Numbered from the stretch's first letter, positions 1 to 7,842 are shown. The stretch is DNA of 63,580 nt from Pseudomonadales bacterium (GCA_022819645.1 JAJEGU010000045.1:1-63580); one strand, 5' to 3'. Program-made: numbers and translations. The notes: generated from the sequence alone by a model not told the origin.

Positions 1-61
1 GAAGGGCGCGCCCCCCGCGGCGCGTGGCCGCGTTGCGCTCCTTGGCAATGGGGCGGGCCAT
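1..61 (-). CDS. Possible N-terminus of a truncated-by-window gene
   Basis: Reading the minus strand from an ATG at 59-61 gives an open frame of 20 codons to the window edge, beginning MARPIAKERN and rich in Arg and Ala. The start resembles the N-terminus of small DNA-binding regulators such as TetR-type proteins, but only 20 residues are visible, so no family can be assigned. The upstream purine run (GCAGG) is only a weak ribosome-binding site. It could be chance reading in high-GC DNA. The rest of 62-357 holds no gene that I can support, only the half repeat at 134-200. Confidence 0.25.
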   Translation of the reverse strand, partial: MARPIAKERNAATRRGGRAL

Positions 62-133
62 TACCTGCGGACCGCGCCTTGCCACACACCGCGGGGGGCG
101 CGCTGAAATACGGCGAACTTGTGGGACAGCACA

Positions 134-200
134 CTAGGAGCCTGCGCCGCAGGAATTCGCGAAAGCGAAAATTCGCTATCGCCACGTCCCCGCCCGCGCC
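134..200 (+). repeat. Half copy of the 167-bp inverted-end repeat
   Basis: This stretch begins with the family terminus CTAGGAGCCTGCGCCG followed by CAGGAATTC, then the internal GCGAAAGCGAAAATTCGCTATCGCC block also seen in the copy at 9851. Similarity fades after about position 200, so only the left end is present. It lies in the noncoding stretch 62-357. Confidence 0.75.
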
Positions 201-357
201 GATTGCGGCGCCTCGGTCGTCTGCACTCTGCGCAGTTGCAAGCCGCCGCTGGGCCTCGGCGGTTGACCATCCCGCGTTGCCAAGCAGGAATGCGCCGCTG
301 GCTTGCAGGAAGTTTCGTCTGGACCTTGCCCTGTTAATGTGCGCGGCCTCCGCGGAT

Positions 358-1542
358 TCAGATCACCCGTTGTTTCCGCAGCGCGGTGATCTGCCGGGTA
401 CTGTAACCGAGTTCGCCCATGATCCGGTCGGTATGTTCTCCCAGGGTCGGCGGCCGGCTGCGAATCTCGCCGGGGGTCTCCGACAACTCCACCGGCGTCT
501 TCATCAGCGGTGCGGGTCGGTCCAGTCCCGGATACTCCGTGGCCTGGAACAGGCCCTTGGCGGCGATATGCGGATCCTCCAGCACTTCCCGGGGCGACAG
601 GACCGGCCCGGCAGGCAGCCGCGCCTCTTCCATGGCCGCCAGCGCTTCCTCGCTGGTTCGCTCAGCGCACCAGCGGGCCAGGCGGTCACTGATCAGATGG
701 CCGTTGTCTCCCCGGGAAATATCGTCCTTGAAGCACGGGTCCTCAAGCCAATGGTCTTCTCCCATCAGGTCGGCCCAGCGCTTGAACAGGGGGCCGCCGA
801 TGGATTGCACGAGTACCCAACCGTCTTGGGTGCGAAAGGTATCCGCCGGTGCGGCGGTCTGGGCGCGATTGAGGCTCGCGACGCGGTCGCGCCGGATGGC
901 GTGCTGTTCGATGAGCGTGCCATTCATCATGGTCAGCCCGGTATTGAACAGGGATCCCTCGACAATCTGTCCCTTGCCGGTTTTGGACCTTTCGAACAGC
1001 GCGGCCATGGTGCCGAAAGCCGAAAAACTGGCGGTGCCGAAATCGATAAAGGGCGCCCAGGCGCGCACCGGCTGCTCGGGGGTACCCGTAAGATACATGC
1101 TGCCGGACATGGCCTGGCCCAGGCCATCGAATCCCACGCGATTGGCGTAAGGCCCGCCCTGCCCGAAAGCGGAAATCATCGTCAGGATAATGTCGGGCTT
1201 GACCGCGCAAAGACTGTCGTAATCGAGCCCCATGGCGCGCAAGGTATCCGGCGGCAGATTGGCGACCACCACATCGGCGGTGGCAACCAGCTTCTTCACG
1301 ATCTCGCGTCCTTCCGGCTTCATGGGATTGAGTGTCATCGACTGCTTGTTGCGGGCGATCTGCAGGAACAGCGCGCCGTCGCCATCTTCCGTCACCGGCG
1401 ACAGGAAGCGGTCTTCCGAGCCATCGACCTTCTCGATGCGAATCACCTCCGCGCCCATATCCCCCAGCAGGGTGGCGCAATACGGCCCGGCGATGTAGCG
1501 CCCGAAGTCCAGCACCCGAATGCCTTGCAAAACCTTGCTCAT
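358..1542 (-). CDS. Class III CoA-transferase (CaiB/BaiF family)
   Basis: The 394-residue protein has the usual length of CaiB/BaiF (formyl-CoA transferase-type) enzymes, which move CoA between carboxylic acids through an aspartyl-CoA thioester. The N-terminal fold signature is visible (VLDFGRYIAGPYCATLLGDMGAEVIRIE), as is the conserved segment with NPMKPEGREIVKKL and VVVANLPPDTL near residues 72-100. An Asp at residue 168 in IDFGTA falls where the catalytic Asp is expected. The ATG start at 1542 follows directly from family length. The acyl substrate cannot be read from sequence. The gene stands alone, with a repeat fragment upstream at 1550-1649 between it and the S9 peptidase gene; no operon partner is visible. 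Confidence 0.93.
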   Translation of the reverse strand: MSKVLQGIRVLDFGRYIAGPYCATLLGDMGAEVIRIEKVDGSEDRFLSPVTEDGDGALFLQIARNKQSMTLNPMKPEGREIVKKLVATADVVVANLPPDTLRAMGLDYDSLCAVKPDIILTMISAFGQGGPYANRVGFDGLGQAMSGSMYLTGTPEQPVRAWAPFIDFGTASFSAFGTMAALFERSKTGKGQIVEGSLFNTGLTMMNGTLIEQHAIRRDRVASLNRAQTAAPADTFRTQDGWVLVQSIGGPLFKRWADLMGEDHWLEDPCFKDDISRGDNGHLISDRLARWCAERTSEEALAAMEEARLPAGPVLSPREVLEDPHIAAKGLFQATEYPGLDRPAPLMKTPVELSETPGEIRSRPPTLGEHTDRIMGELGYSTRQITALRKQRVI

Positions 1543-1549
1543 GTGGAAT

Positions 1550-1649
1550 CCCGTTGCATATTCACCAATATTCGCCTCAATCGATCAGCCAGGGGCGCGG
1601 CGATAGCGAATTTTCGCTTTCGCGGATTTCCGTGGCGCAGGCTCCCGGC
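1550..1649 (-). repeat. Partial copy of the 167-bp inverted-end repeat
   Basis: Holds the right-hand 100 bp of the family, from GTTGCATATTCACCAATATTCG through the GCGATAGCGAATTTTCGC block to the terminus GGCGCAGGCTCCCGG. The outer end touches the TGA stop (1650-1652) of the S9 peptidase gene read on the minus strand. Confidence 0.8.
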
Positions 1650-3722
1650 TCAGTCAGTCCCGGCGCTCTCCTTGCGGTAGCGTTCGAACCACTCCAGAGT
1701 GTGTGCGACCTTGGCAATCAGATTGGACGGACTACTGCTCGCGATGCCGTGCGAGGCGTCCTGTATCCGCACCATCTGCGTCGGAACCTTGCGAATCTGC
1801 AACGCCTGGTAGAACTGCTCGGTCTCTCCCATCGGCGTACGCAGATCCTGTTCCCCGGTGATCAGCATCGTAGGGGTCGTGACGTTGCCGACCAGGGAGA
1901 GCGGTGAGCGGGACCAGTAGTGCTCCAGCATTCCGTCCTCCCAGACCGGGCCGGGGAACCAGTACTGGTAGTAGGATGCGTACCCGTCCGACATGAGCGA
2001 GAAACTGATCCAGTCGATGACCGGTTTCTGCGATACCGCCGCGCGAAAGCGGTCGGTCTTCCCGACGATCCACGCCGTCAGTACGCCGCCGCCGCTGCCG
2101 CCGGTAACCATCAGGTTGTTTTCGTCGATGTAGCCCCGGCCGATCACGGCATCGACGCCCGACATGAGGTCGTCGTAGTCGTAGCCCGGATAGGCGTGGT
2201 GGATCAGGTTGCCGAATTCCTCGCCGTAGCTCGTGCTTCCGCGCGGATTCGCGTAGAGGACGACGTAACCGGCTGCCGCATAGAACTGGACCTCGGCCGC
2301 GAAGCGGGGGCCGTAGTTCGCAAACGGGCCGCCGTGTATCTCGAGCAACAGCGGGTACTTGCGGGCGGGATCGAAGTCCGGGGGCTTGGCGATCCAGCCG
2401 TGTACGGGACGGCCGTCATGGGAGGATTCCCACCAGATTTCCTCGACCGCGGCAAGTTTCCTGTGGGCCAGGAGATCTTCGTTCAGGCTGGTAATCCGGC
2501 GCGGTTCGGTCCCCACCCGGCCGATGGCGACATCGGCCGGGCGCGTCGGCGAATTGGTGGTGAAGGCGAAGCTTCCGTCACGCGCCAAGGTGTAGGACCC
2601 GCTGTCATAAGGTCGTCCGAGTTCAACGCCGCCCACATCGGCTGCAAGGTCGGCGACATCGCCTTCAAGAGTGACGTTCGCGATCCGGGTGGTACCCTGG
2701 TCGTCGTACTGAATGAAGAGGGAATGGCCGTCCGCGGCCCAGTTGAGGTTGCCCACGTCGCGATCAAGATCACCGACGCGGCGGGCGCCGCCGCCGTCTC
2801 GATCCATGACGTACAGGCGGGAAACCTGGTAGCCCTGATGGCGGTCGTCGTAGCCCGTGTACGCGATCCGGGAACCGTCGGGCGATACGGCCGGGCTGCC
2901 GTCGGGGCCGAAGCGGTCGGTAAGCTGGCGAAGTCTCCCCGTGTCGACCGATAACTCGAAGACTTCGCTGTTGCGGACATCGAAATCGGGATTGTCCCGG
3001 TTGGCGCTGAAGACGATCGAGCTGGAGTCGGGCGACCAGGACAGTCCGCCGCCGTGGTCGTAAGGACCGCTCGTCAATTGGCGCGGAGTGCCGCCATCCG
3101 CGGGAAGAACGAAGACATGCGTGTATCCGTCCGGAAGGTATCCACGCCCGTCCGCCCGGTAGCGGAGCTTCGAGATCACCCGCGCCGGCGCCGTCCACTC
3201 GGCGTCCTCGGGCGCGGACGGCATTTCCGCGAAGGCGGGAGGCGGCTCCGGCACGAACATCGTCATTGCAATCCAGTTCCCGTCGGGTGACCAGGCGATG
3301 TTTTCGGGCGACTCGGTCACATTGGTGAGTTCCGCCGTCTGGCCGGTGTCCATCCAGCGCACGAACAACTGGTTTGTACCGCCATCCGAGGCCAGATACA
3401 GCAGGCGGTTGCCGTCGGGAGACCAGCGTGGCGAACTCACCGAACCACTTCCGTCCGTGACCGCGCGGTGATTCGAGCCATCCGCGTCGACCACCCAGAT
3501 TGCGGAACGCTCCGCGTCCGTCATGATGTCGAAGCCGCGCCGAACGTACACGACGCGGTCGCCGGCTGGCGATATGCGGGGATCGTCTGCAACCTCCATT
3601 TCGAATACATCCAGATACTGGAGCCTGAGGGGGTCGGCAGCCTCCTCGTTGACCTGGGCGGCCAGCGGCGCGGTTCCGAAAAGGAGAGTGAGAGCGAACA
3701 GCGATGGAAGTTTTTTCGTCAT
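1650..3722 (-). CDS. Exported S9 family peptidase (prolyl oligopeptidase/DPP-type)
   Basis: Starting at the ATG at 3722 gives 690 residues with a clear signal peptide (MTKKLPSLFALTLLFG, cleavage near APLAAQ). The longer open frame upstream is rejected because it would bury this signal. The middle is a beta-propeller of repeated SPDG/WSPDG blades (for example SPRWSPDGNRLLY, LSWSPDSSSIVF). The C-terminal alpha/beta-hydrolase domain starts near WESSHDGRPVHGWI. Its nucleophile is the Ser of GGSGGG, with the acid at GEQDLRTP and the His at DASHGI. Such enzymes cleave short peptides, often after proline or in dipeptides, in the periplasm. Transcribed alone from the promoter at 3787-3816. Confidence 0.93.
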   Translation of the reverse strand: MTKKLPSLFALTLLFGTAPLAAQVNEEAADPLRLQYLDVFEMEVADDPRISPAGDRVVYVRRGFDIMTDAERSAIWVVDADGSNHRAVTDGSGSVSSPRWSPDGNRLLYLASDGGTNQLFVRWMDTGQTAELTNVTESPENIAWSPDGNWIAMTMFVPEPPPAFAEMPSAPEDAEWTAPARVISKLRYRADGRGYLPDGYTHVFVLPADGGTPRQLTSGPYDHGGGLSWSPDSSSIVFSANRDNPDFDVRNSEVFELSVDTGRLRQLTDRFGPDGSPAVSPDGSRIAYTGYDDRHQGYQVSRLYVMDRDGGGARRVGDLDRDVGNLNWAADGHSLFIQYDDQGTTRIANVTLEGDVADLAADVGGVELGRPYDSGSYTLARDGSFAFTTNSPTRPADVAIGRVGTEPRRITSLNEDLLAHRKLAAVEEIWWESSHDGRPVHGWIAKPPDFDPARKYPLLLEIHGGPFANYGPRFAAEVQFYAAAGYVVLYANPRGSTSYGEEFGNLIHHAYPGYDYDDLMSGVDAVIGRGYIDENNLMVTGGSGGGVLTAWIVGKTDRFRAAVSQKPVIDWISFSLMSDGYASYYQYWFPGPVWEDGMLEHYWSRSPLSLVGNVTTPTMLITGEQDLRTPMGETEQFYQALQIRKVPTQMVRIQDASHGIASSSPSNLIAKVAHTLEWFERYRKESAGTD

Positions 3723-3786
3723 GCCAGTGGTTCCTGTCGTGGAGCGCCTGCGGGGCGCTCGCGCGTGATCAGCATTCAGTCGGGTC

Positions 3787-3816
3787 AGTATAAGAGTCGG
3801 CCGGCCGGACTGACAA
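3787..3816 (-). promoter_or_regulatory. Sigma-70-like promoter for the S9 peptidase gene
   Basis: On the minus strand a TTGTCA box (3811-3816) is followed 18 bp later by TATACT (3787-3792). The predicted transcript starts near 3780, leaving a leader of about 58 nt that contains a 7-bp hairpin (GAGCGCC/GGCGCTC, about 3739-3757). The only other content of 3723-3982 is the upstream side of the antitoxin gene. Confidence 0.5.
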
Positions 3817-3982
3817 GGCCGTGTGCGGATTCGGCGACTCACGCTTTCCCGATACTGCGGAAGTCGAAGCCATCGGACTGCGGCAGATGGCGAAATTGCA
3901 GTCGTCAAGCTGGCGTCTTGTTCCAGGCTCATATTAGTGTTAAGGTGCGTCACCACCAACACACCAGGTTGAGGTCCCGGCA

Positions 3983-4246
3983 ATGTCCCGACTGACAATC
4001 ACGCTGAACGATGAACTGCACCAGGCGCTGAAGGAAACCGCGGCGCGGCAGCGGCGGTCCATTGGCTCCATCATTGAGGAAAGCCTCCGTATGCGCGGCA
4101 TCCGTACCCAGGACAGCGCCATGGAAATCGTCAGCAGGGCGCGGGCTGCCGCGGGAATGAACGCGGACGACGCGCTCGAACTTGCGGTGCGGGAAGTTCG
4201 GCAACTGCGCAAGGAAAAGAGCGACCGAACCCGCGTTGACGCATAA
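3983..4246 (+). CDS. Ribbon-helix-helix antitoxin-like protein
   Basis: An 87-residue protein opening with SRLTITLNDELHQALKETAA, the beta-strand and first helix of a ribbon-helix-helix (CopG/Arc/MetJ type) DNA-binding domain; GSIIEESLRMRG supplies the second helix. The tail is charged and would bind a partner. It precedes a PIN-domain gene by 104 bp, the usual antitoxin-then-toxin order, so I infer it neutralises that ribonuclease and represses the pair. ATG at 3983 gives the expected first strand directly at the N-terminus. The gap to the toxin is unusually long and holds two hairpins. Confidence 0.8.
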   Translation: MSRLTITLNDELHQALKETAARQRRSIGSIIEESLRMRGIRTQDSAMEIVSRARAAAGMNADDALELAVREVRQLRKEKSDRTRVDA

Positions 4247-4248
4247 GT

Positions 4249-4273
4249 GAAGCTCTGATCAAGTCAGGGCTTC
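4249..4273 (+). terminator. Stem-loop just after the antitoxin stop
   Basis: GAAGCTCTGA (4249-4258) can pair with TCAGGGCTTC (4264-4273) with one G-U pair and a 5-nt loop. It begins 2 nt past the TAA of the RHH gene and lacks a following U-run, so it is more likely an attenuating or mRNA-stabilising hairpin than a strong terminator. Confidence 0.4.
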
Positions 4274-4277
4274 GTAA

Positions 4278-4305
4278 GCAAAACAAAACCACGCTTTTGT
4301 TTTGC
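4278..4305 (+). promoter_or_regulatory. Perfect 11-bp inverted repeat between antitoxin and toxin
   Basis: GCAAAACAAAA (4278-4288) is mirrored exactly by TTTTGTTTTGC (4295-4305) around a 6-nt spacer. It lies 46 nt before the PIN gene start. It could be a repressor operator for the ribbon-helix-helix protein, or the U-rich right arm could make it a second transcription-attenuating hairpin. Confidence 0.45.
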
Positions 4306-4350
4306 GATAATGAAAAATTCCAGGGAGGGGATTTTTCAGAGAATACTAAG

Positions 4351-4803
4351 ATGCGCAAGATCGCGGTAATCGACACCAATGTCATCGTCTCCGGCGCGAT
4401 AGTGGCCGGCGACGAAAGCCCCGCGGCAAGGATTCTCAATCAAATGCTCAAGGGAGAGATCGCTTGTCTGATGTCGGAGGAACTGTTGACTGAATATGCC
4501 GGCGTCCTCCGGCGCCCGAGAATCGCTGCGCTTCATCAACTGCCGGATGCAGACATTGACAAGCTGCTCGCGAGGATCGTGGTGAACGCCATCTGGCGTG
4601 AACCGGCAGCAGCGGAAGACGCGCCCGGCCCGGGCGACAGCCATCTTTGGCGCCTGTTTGCCTCGGAATACGGAAGCATCCTGATAACCGGAGACAAGCT
4701 GCTGCTCGGCAATCCCCCTTCTGGCCACTCGGCGGTCTCGCCGCGCAGCTACATCGAATCGCCCATCGGCGACATGATTCACGAGCCGCCGTCTCTGCTG
4801 TGA
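4351..4803 (+). CDS. PIN-domain toxin (putative type II TA ribonuclease)
   Basis: A 150-residue protein starting MRKIAVIDTNVIVSG, where the first Asp of the PIN metal site sits in VIDTNV. Further acidic positions follow: the Glu of LLTEYAGVLRRPRI, the Asp of GDSHLWRL and the last Asp in SILITGDKLLL. This spacing matches the COG1569-type PIN family of putative toxins, which cut RNA using Mg2+. I chose ATG 4351 because the upstream TTG would add unrelated residues. GGAGGGG at 4324-4330 is somewhat far for a ribosome site. It pairs with the RHH gene upstream. The stop is followed 5 nt later by a full copy of the 167-bp repeat. Confidence 0.83.
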   Translation: MRKIAVIDTNVIVSGAIVAGDESPAARILNQMLKGEIACLMSEELLTEYAGVLRRPRIAALHQLPDADIDKLLARIVVNAIWREPAAAEDAPGPGDSHLWRLFASEYGSILITGDKLLLGNPPSGHSAVSPRSYIESPIGDMIHEPPSLL

Positions 4804-4808
4804 TGCCA

Positions 4809-4975
4809 CTAGGAGCCTGCACCGTAGGAATTCACGGCTGCAAATCCGCTCTCATCCGCACCCCCGGCCGCTCGATTTCGTTGCATATCCACCAATATTC
4901 GCCTCAATCGATCAGCCGGGGGCGCGACGATAGCGAATTTTCGCTTTCGCGAATTCCTACGGCGCAGGCTCCCAG
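4809..4975 (+). repeat. Full 167-bp inverted-end repeat (MITE-like)
   Basis: One of two complete copies. The left end CTAGGAGCCTGCACCG, then TAGGAATTC, mirrors the right end GAATTCCTACGGCGCAGGCTCCCAG. The interior matches the copy at 9851-10016 in inverted orientation, including the CATATCCACCAATATTCGCC and GCGAATTTTCGCTTTCGC blocks. There is no coding capacity for a transposase, so it would be non-autonomous. The rest of 4804-5129 holds only the antiporter promoter. Confidence 0.85.
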
Positions 4976-5063
4976 CCGAAGGCAGGTTCCCGGTCGGCTT
5001 CGCGCAGCATGACATGAAGCTTGGAGCGCCGAAATGAGAATTGCCGGAACTTGATGCAATCAC

Positions 5064-5092
5064 TTGCATTAGCCAACAAACATCCTTCTAAT
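5064..5092 (+). promoter_or_regulatory. Candidate promoter of the LPS/Lpt gene cluster
   Basis: TTGCAT (5064-5069), a 17-bp spacer and TCTAAT (5087-5092) form a plausible sigma-70 promoter, with a start near 5099 and a 30-nt leader to the ATG at 5130. A small palindrome TGCAA-tcac-TTGCA overlaps the -35 region. Confidence 0.45.
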
Positions 5093-5129
5093 TGAGCGCT
5101 TGCCTGGGACCCGGTGGATTTTCCGGCTA

Positions 5130-6083
5130 ATGCTTCTTGACATCCTGTTCATCGTTCTCGGCTTTGTCGGTCTGGCCTGGGGCGCCAATCTCTTTGTTTT
5201 CGGCGCCTCGGCGCTGGCCCGAAATCTGGGGGTTTCGCCGTTGCTCATTGGCCTTACCGTGGTCGCCTTCGGCACTTCGGCGCCGGAGTTCTTCTCCTCG
5301 GCGGTTGCCTCGCTCAACGGTGAGCCTCATCTGGCGGTGGGCAACGCCCTGGGCTCGAACCTGTTCAATGTGGGCATTGCTCTCGGCGTTGCCGCCATGG
5401 TTGCCCCGCTGACGCCGCCGCCCAACCTGATGCGCAGGGAAATGGCGGCGATGCTGCTGGTCACCGTAGTCACCGGCCTGCTGTTCATCGACCTGCACCT
5501 GGGCTGGATCGACGCCGCGGTGCTGATCGTCATTACAGTCTTCTTCATCCGCAAACTGATGCTGCCCCAGGTGAAGAACGAACCGGAAAAGGTGCTCGAC
5601 GAGTTGCAGATTGAAAAAGTCAGCAATTTCCGGGCGATCTGCTTCCTGCTTTTCGGCCTGTTGATGCTGGTGGTCAGTTCCCAGGCCCTGGTGGTCGCCG
5701 CGACTTCCATCGCCCAGACCCTGGGCGTGGGCACTGGCATCATCGGACTCACCGTGGTGGCCCTGGGCACGAGCCTGCCGGAGTTGGCGCTGTCGGTGAC
5801 CTGCGCGGTGAAGGACGAGGATGAACTCGCCATCGGCAATATTCTCGGCTCGAATATCATGAACCTGCTGGTGGTATTGCCCTTTCCCGGGCTGTTTGCG
5901 CCGGGGCCGCTGGAGCCGAGTTTCCTTTTCCGCGATTATGCCGCGGTACTGCTGATCTGCCTGGTGCTGGCGCTGTTCTGCTTCCTGAGCATCCGGCGCG
6001 GCAAGTCGATCAGCCGGCTGGGCGGCTTGACCCTGGTGCTAATCTACTGCGGCTGGTTTACGTTAATGCTGCAAAATACCTGA
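5130..6083 (+). CDS. Calcium/sodium antiporter, CaCA family (YrbG-like)
   Basis: A 317-residue inner-membrane protein of two homologous halves, each with five or so hydrophobic segments. The family signatures are visible twice: VVAFGTSAPEFFSSAVASLNG near residue 45 and VVALGTSLPELALSVTCAV near residue 210, the acidic ion-binding motifs of cation/Ca2+ exchangers. A further Asn/Gly-rich repeat (AVGNALGSNLFN and AIGNILGSNIMN) follows each. It would exchange Na+ or H+ for Ca2+. ATG 5130 is preferred over an upstream TTG because it begins the first membrane segment. It heads the kdsD-kdsC-lptCAB cluster, as yrbG does in E. coli; kdsD begins 3 nt after its stop. Confidence 0.93.
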   Translation: MLLDILFIVLGFVGLAWGANLFVFGASALARNLGVSPLLIGLTVVAFGTSAPEFFSSAVASLNGEPHLAVGNALGSNLFNVGIALGVAAMVAPLTPPPNLMRREMAAMLLVTVVTGLLFIDLHLGWIDAAVLIVITVFFIRKLMLPQVKNEPEKVLDELQIEKVSNFRAICFLLFGLLMLVVSSQALVVAATSIAQTLGVGTGIIGLTVVALGTSLPELALSVTCAVKDEDELAIGNILGSNIMNLLVVLPFPGLFAPGPLEPSFLFRDYAAVLLICLVLALFCFLSIRRGKSISRLGGLTLVLIYCGWFTLMLQNT

Positions 6084-6086
6084 GTC

Positions 6087-7061
6087 ATGGACAAGAACTT
6101 TTCCTTTATCGACAGCGCCTTGCGTACGATTGCCATCGAACGGGCGGGGCTTGCGGAATTGCCGGGGCGAATCGGCGGCGAATTCGAACGGGCCTGCCGC
6201 CTGATGCTGTCCTGCAATGGCCGGGTGGCGGTCACCGGCATGGGCAAATCGGGCCATATCGGCAACAAGATCGCCGCCACCCTGTCGAGCACCGGCACCC
6301 CGGCGCTGTTCGTGCATCCCGCCGAAGCCGCCCACGGCGATATCGGCATGATTACTTCAGCCGATGTGGTGCTGGCGATTTCCAATTCCGGCGCCACCGG
6401 GGAAATCATCGCCCTGTTGCCGGTGCTGCGGAGGCGCGGCATCCCCCTGATCGCCATGACCGGCAAATCCGGCTCGGAACTCGCCCGGGCGGCGGAGATC
6501 CATCTCGATGCGGGAGTCAGCGAGGAAGCCTGCCCCCTGGGCCTGGCGCCCACGGCAAGCACCCTGGCGGCGCTGGCGCTCGGCGACGCCCTTGCCATGG
6601 CCCTGCTGGAGGCGCGGGGATTCAGCAGCGAGGATTTCGCCCGCTCGCATCCCGGCGGACAATTGGGACGGCGTTTGCTTGTCAAGGTCAGGGACATCAT
6701 GCACCCCAGGCGGGAGATTCCCGGGGTGCCGGCCGGCGCCGGGCTTGCCGAGGCCCTGCTTGCGGTCAGCACCGGCGGTTTTGGCCTCACCACGATTACC
6801 GACGCGGCAGGCAAGGTCTGCGGTGTTTTTACCGATGGCGACCTGCGCCGGGCCATCGACGCCGGCCATGACATTGGCGCGACCCGGGTGGAAGAAATCA
6901 TGTCGGCGAATTTCGTGCGGATCGACGAGAACGCCCTGGCGGCGGAAGCGGCGCGCGTCATGCAGGAAGCCAGTGTCTATGTGTTGATTGTTACCGATGC
7001 CGAGGGCGTGCCCAGCGGCATCGTCAAGATGCATGACCTGCTCCAGGCCAATGTGATCTAG
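6087..7061 (+). CDS. kdsD: D-arabinose 5-phosphate isomerase
   Basis: The 324-residue enzyme interconverts ribulose 5-phosphate and arabinose 5-phosphate, the first step of Kdo synthesis for lipopolysaccharide. The SIS sugar-phosphate domain covers about residues 35-170 (VTGMGKSGHIGNKIAATLSSTGTP, HPAEAAHGDIGM, ISNSGATGE). Two CBS domains follow (about 205-324, with the pair VFTDGDLRRAID and KMHDLLQANVI). The length equals E. coli KdsD and KpsF. The gene starts 3 nt after the antiporter. Its TAG stop at 7059-7061 lies inside a 16-bp copy of the genomic repeat terminus, which also forms the ribosome site of kdsC. Confidence 0.96.
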   Translation: MDKNFSFIDSALRTIAIERAGLAELPGRIGGEFERACRLMLSCNGRVAVTGMGKSGHIGNKIAATLSSTGTPALFVHPAEAAHGDIGMITSADVVLAISNSGATGEIIALLPVLRRRGIPLIAMTGKSGSELARAAEIHLDAGVSEEACPLGLAPTASTLAALALGDALAMALLEARGFSSEDFARSHPGGQLGRRLLVKVRDIMHPRREIPGVPAGAGLAEALLAVSTGGFGLTTITDAAGKVCGVFTDGDLRRAIDAGHDIGATRVEEIMSANFVRIDENALAAEAARVMQEASVYVLIVTDAEGVPSGIVKMHDLLQANVI

Positions 7062-7073
7062 GAGCCTGCGCCG
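7058..7073 (+). repeat. Repeat terminus serving as kdsD stop and kdsC ribosome-binding site
   Basis: CTAGGAGCCTGCGCCG here is identical over all 16 bases to the left terminus of the repeat at 134-149. Its TAG is the kdsD stop codon. Its AGGAG (7060-7064) is the only good Shine-Dalgarno sequence for kdsC, 8 nt before the GTG at 7073 and 11 nt before the ATG at 7076. Confidence 0.7.
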
Positions 7074-7618
7074 TGATGATGAAATTCCACTGCGGGGAAA
7101 CCGAGGCCAGACGGCGGGCGCAATCCATCCGGGCGCTAGGGCTCGATGTGGACGGCGTGCTCAGCGACGGCCGGCTGTATTTCACCAGTGCCGGCGAGGA
7201 GATGAAAGCCTTCCACGCCCACGATGGCCATGGCCTGAAAATGCTGCGCGAGGCCAGCGTGGAAGTGGCGATCATCACCAGCCGCGCCTCGCCGATTGTC
7301 GAGCGGCGCTGCTCTGATCTAGGCATTCGCCACCTCTACCAGGGCGTGGCGGACAAACTCGCGGCCATGGAGGATTTCCTGCAACTTGCCGGGCTTCAGG
7401 CCGGTCAATTCGGCTTTGTCGGCGATGATCTCATGGATCTGCCGGTGCTGGGGGCGGCGGGGCTTGCCTGCTCGGTGCCCAATGGCCATGAAGACGTGCG
7501 TAAACGGGTGCATCTGGTTACCTCGCTCCCCGGAGGCAGCGGCGCCGTGCGGGAAATCACCGATTTCCTGCTGCGCTGCCAGAGCCGCCATGATGAATTC
7601 CCGCAAGCCGCAAAATGA
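7073..7618 (+). CDS. kdsC: Kdo-8-phosphate phosphatase (HAD superfamily)
   Basis: The 181-residue enzyme removes phosphate from 3-deoxy-D-manno-octulosonate 8-phosphate to give free Kdo. HAD motif I is [11 protein letters not shown] (nucleophile and acid/base Asp pair, residues 24-26), motif II is IITSRAS, and motif III/IV are DKLAAME and [13 protein letters not shown]. There is no cap domain, as usual for the tetrameric KdsC class. Three possible starts lie in a row (GTG 7073, ATG 7076, ATG 7079). Spacing from AGGAG favours the first two. That ribosome site comes from a repeat terminus. The next 220 bp are palindromic repeats before lptC. Confidence 0.94.
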   Translation: MMMKFHCGETEARRRAQSIRALGLDVDGVLSDGRLYFTSAGEEMKAFHAHDGHGLKMLREASVEVAIITSRASPIVERRCSDLGIRHLYQGVADKLAAMEDFLQLAGLQAGQFGFVGDDLMDLPVLGAAGLACSVPNGHEDVRKRVHLVTSLPGGSGAVREITDFLLRCQSRHDEFPQAAK

Positions 7619-7632
7619 AATCCCCCCTCCCC

Positions 7633-7782
7633 GTGATGCTGCGCGCAGTCGCGGCGTCTCGTGGGGGACTCTGCCTGGGATTCTGCGACTGCGCTTCGCT
7701 CCGCGCAGAATGACGGGTGGAGCACTTCGCTCCGCGCAGAATGACGGGGTGGGGCGCTTCGTTTCGCGCAGAATGACGGGGA
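7633..7782. repeat. Palindromic repeat (second family) with tandem tail
   Basis: The unit runs from GTGATGCTGCGCGCAGTCGCGGCGTCTC to its mirror GATTCTGCGACTGCGCTTCG and CGCGCAGAATGAC. After it, the segment CTTCGCTCCGCGCAGAATGACGGG is repeated twice more at a spacing of about 32 bp with small changes. This fills the 7619-7842 gap between kdsC and lptC. Confidence 0.75.
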
Positions 7783-7842
7783 AAGAATCGCCAAAGTTTC
7801 GTGATAGGCTGTTCGCAGACCGGAACCGGGTTTGAATCGACT

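Noticed and set aside
79..1680. Long open frame opposite the CoA-transferase gene
   Set aside because: It is the antisense reading of a clearly coding gene in high-GC DNA, with no family motif or ribosome site.
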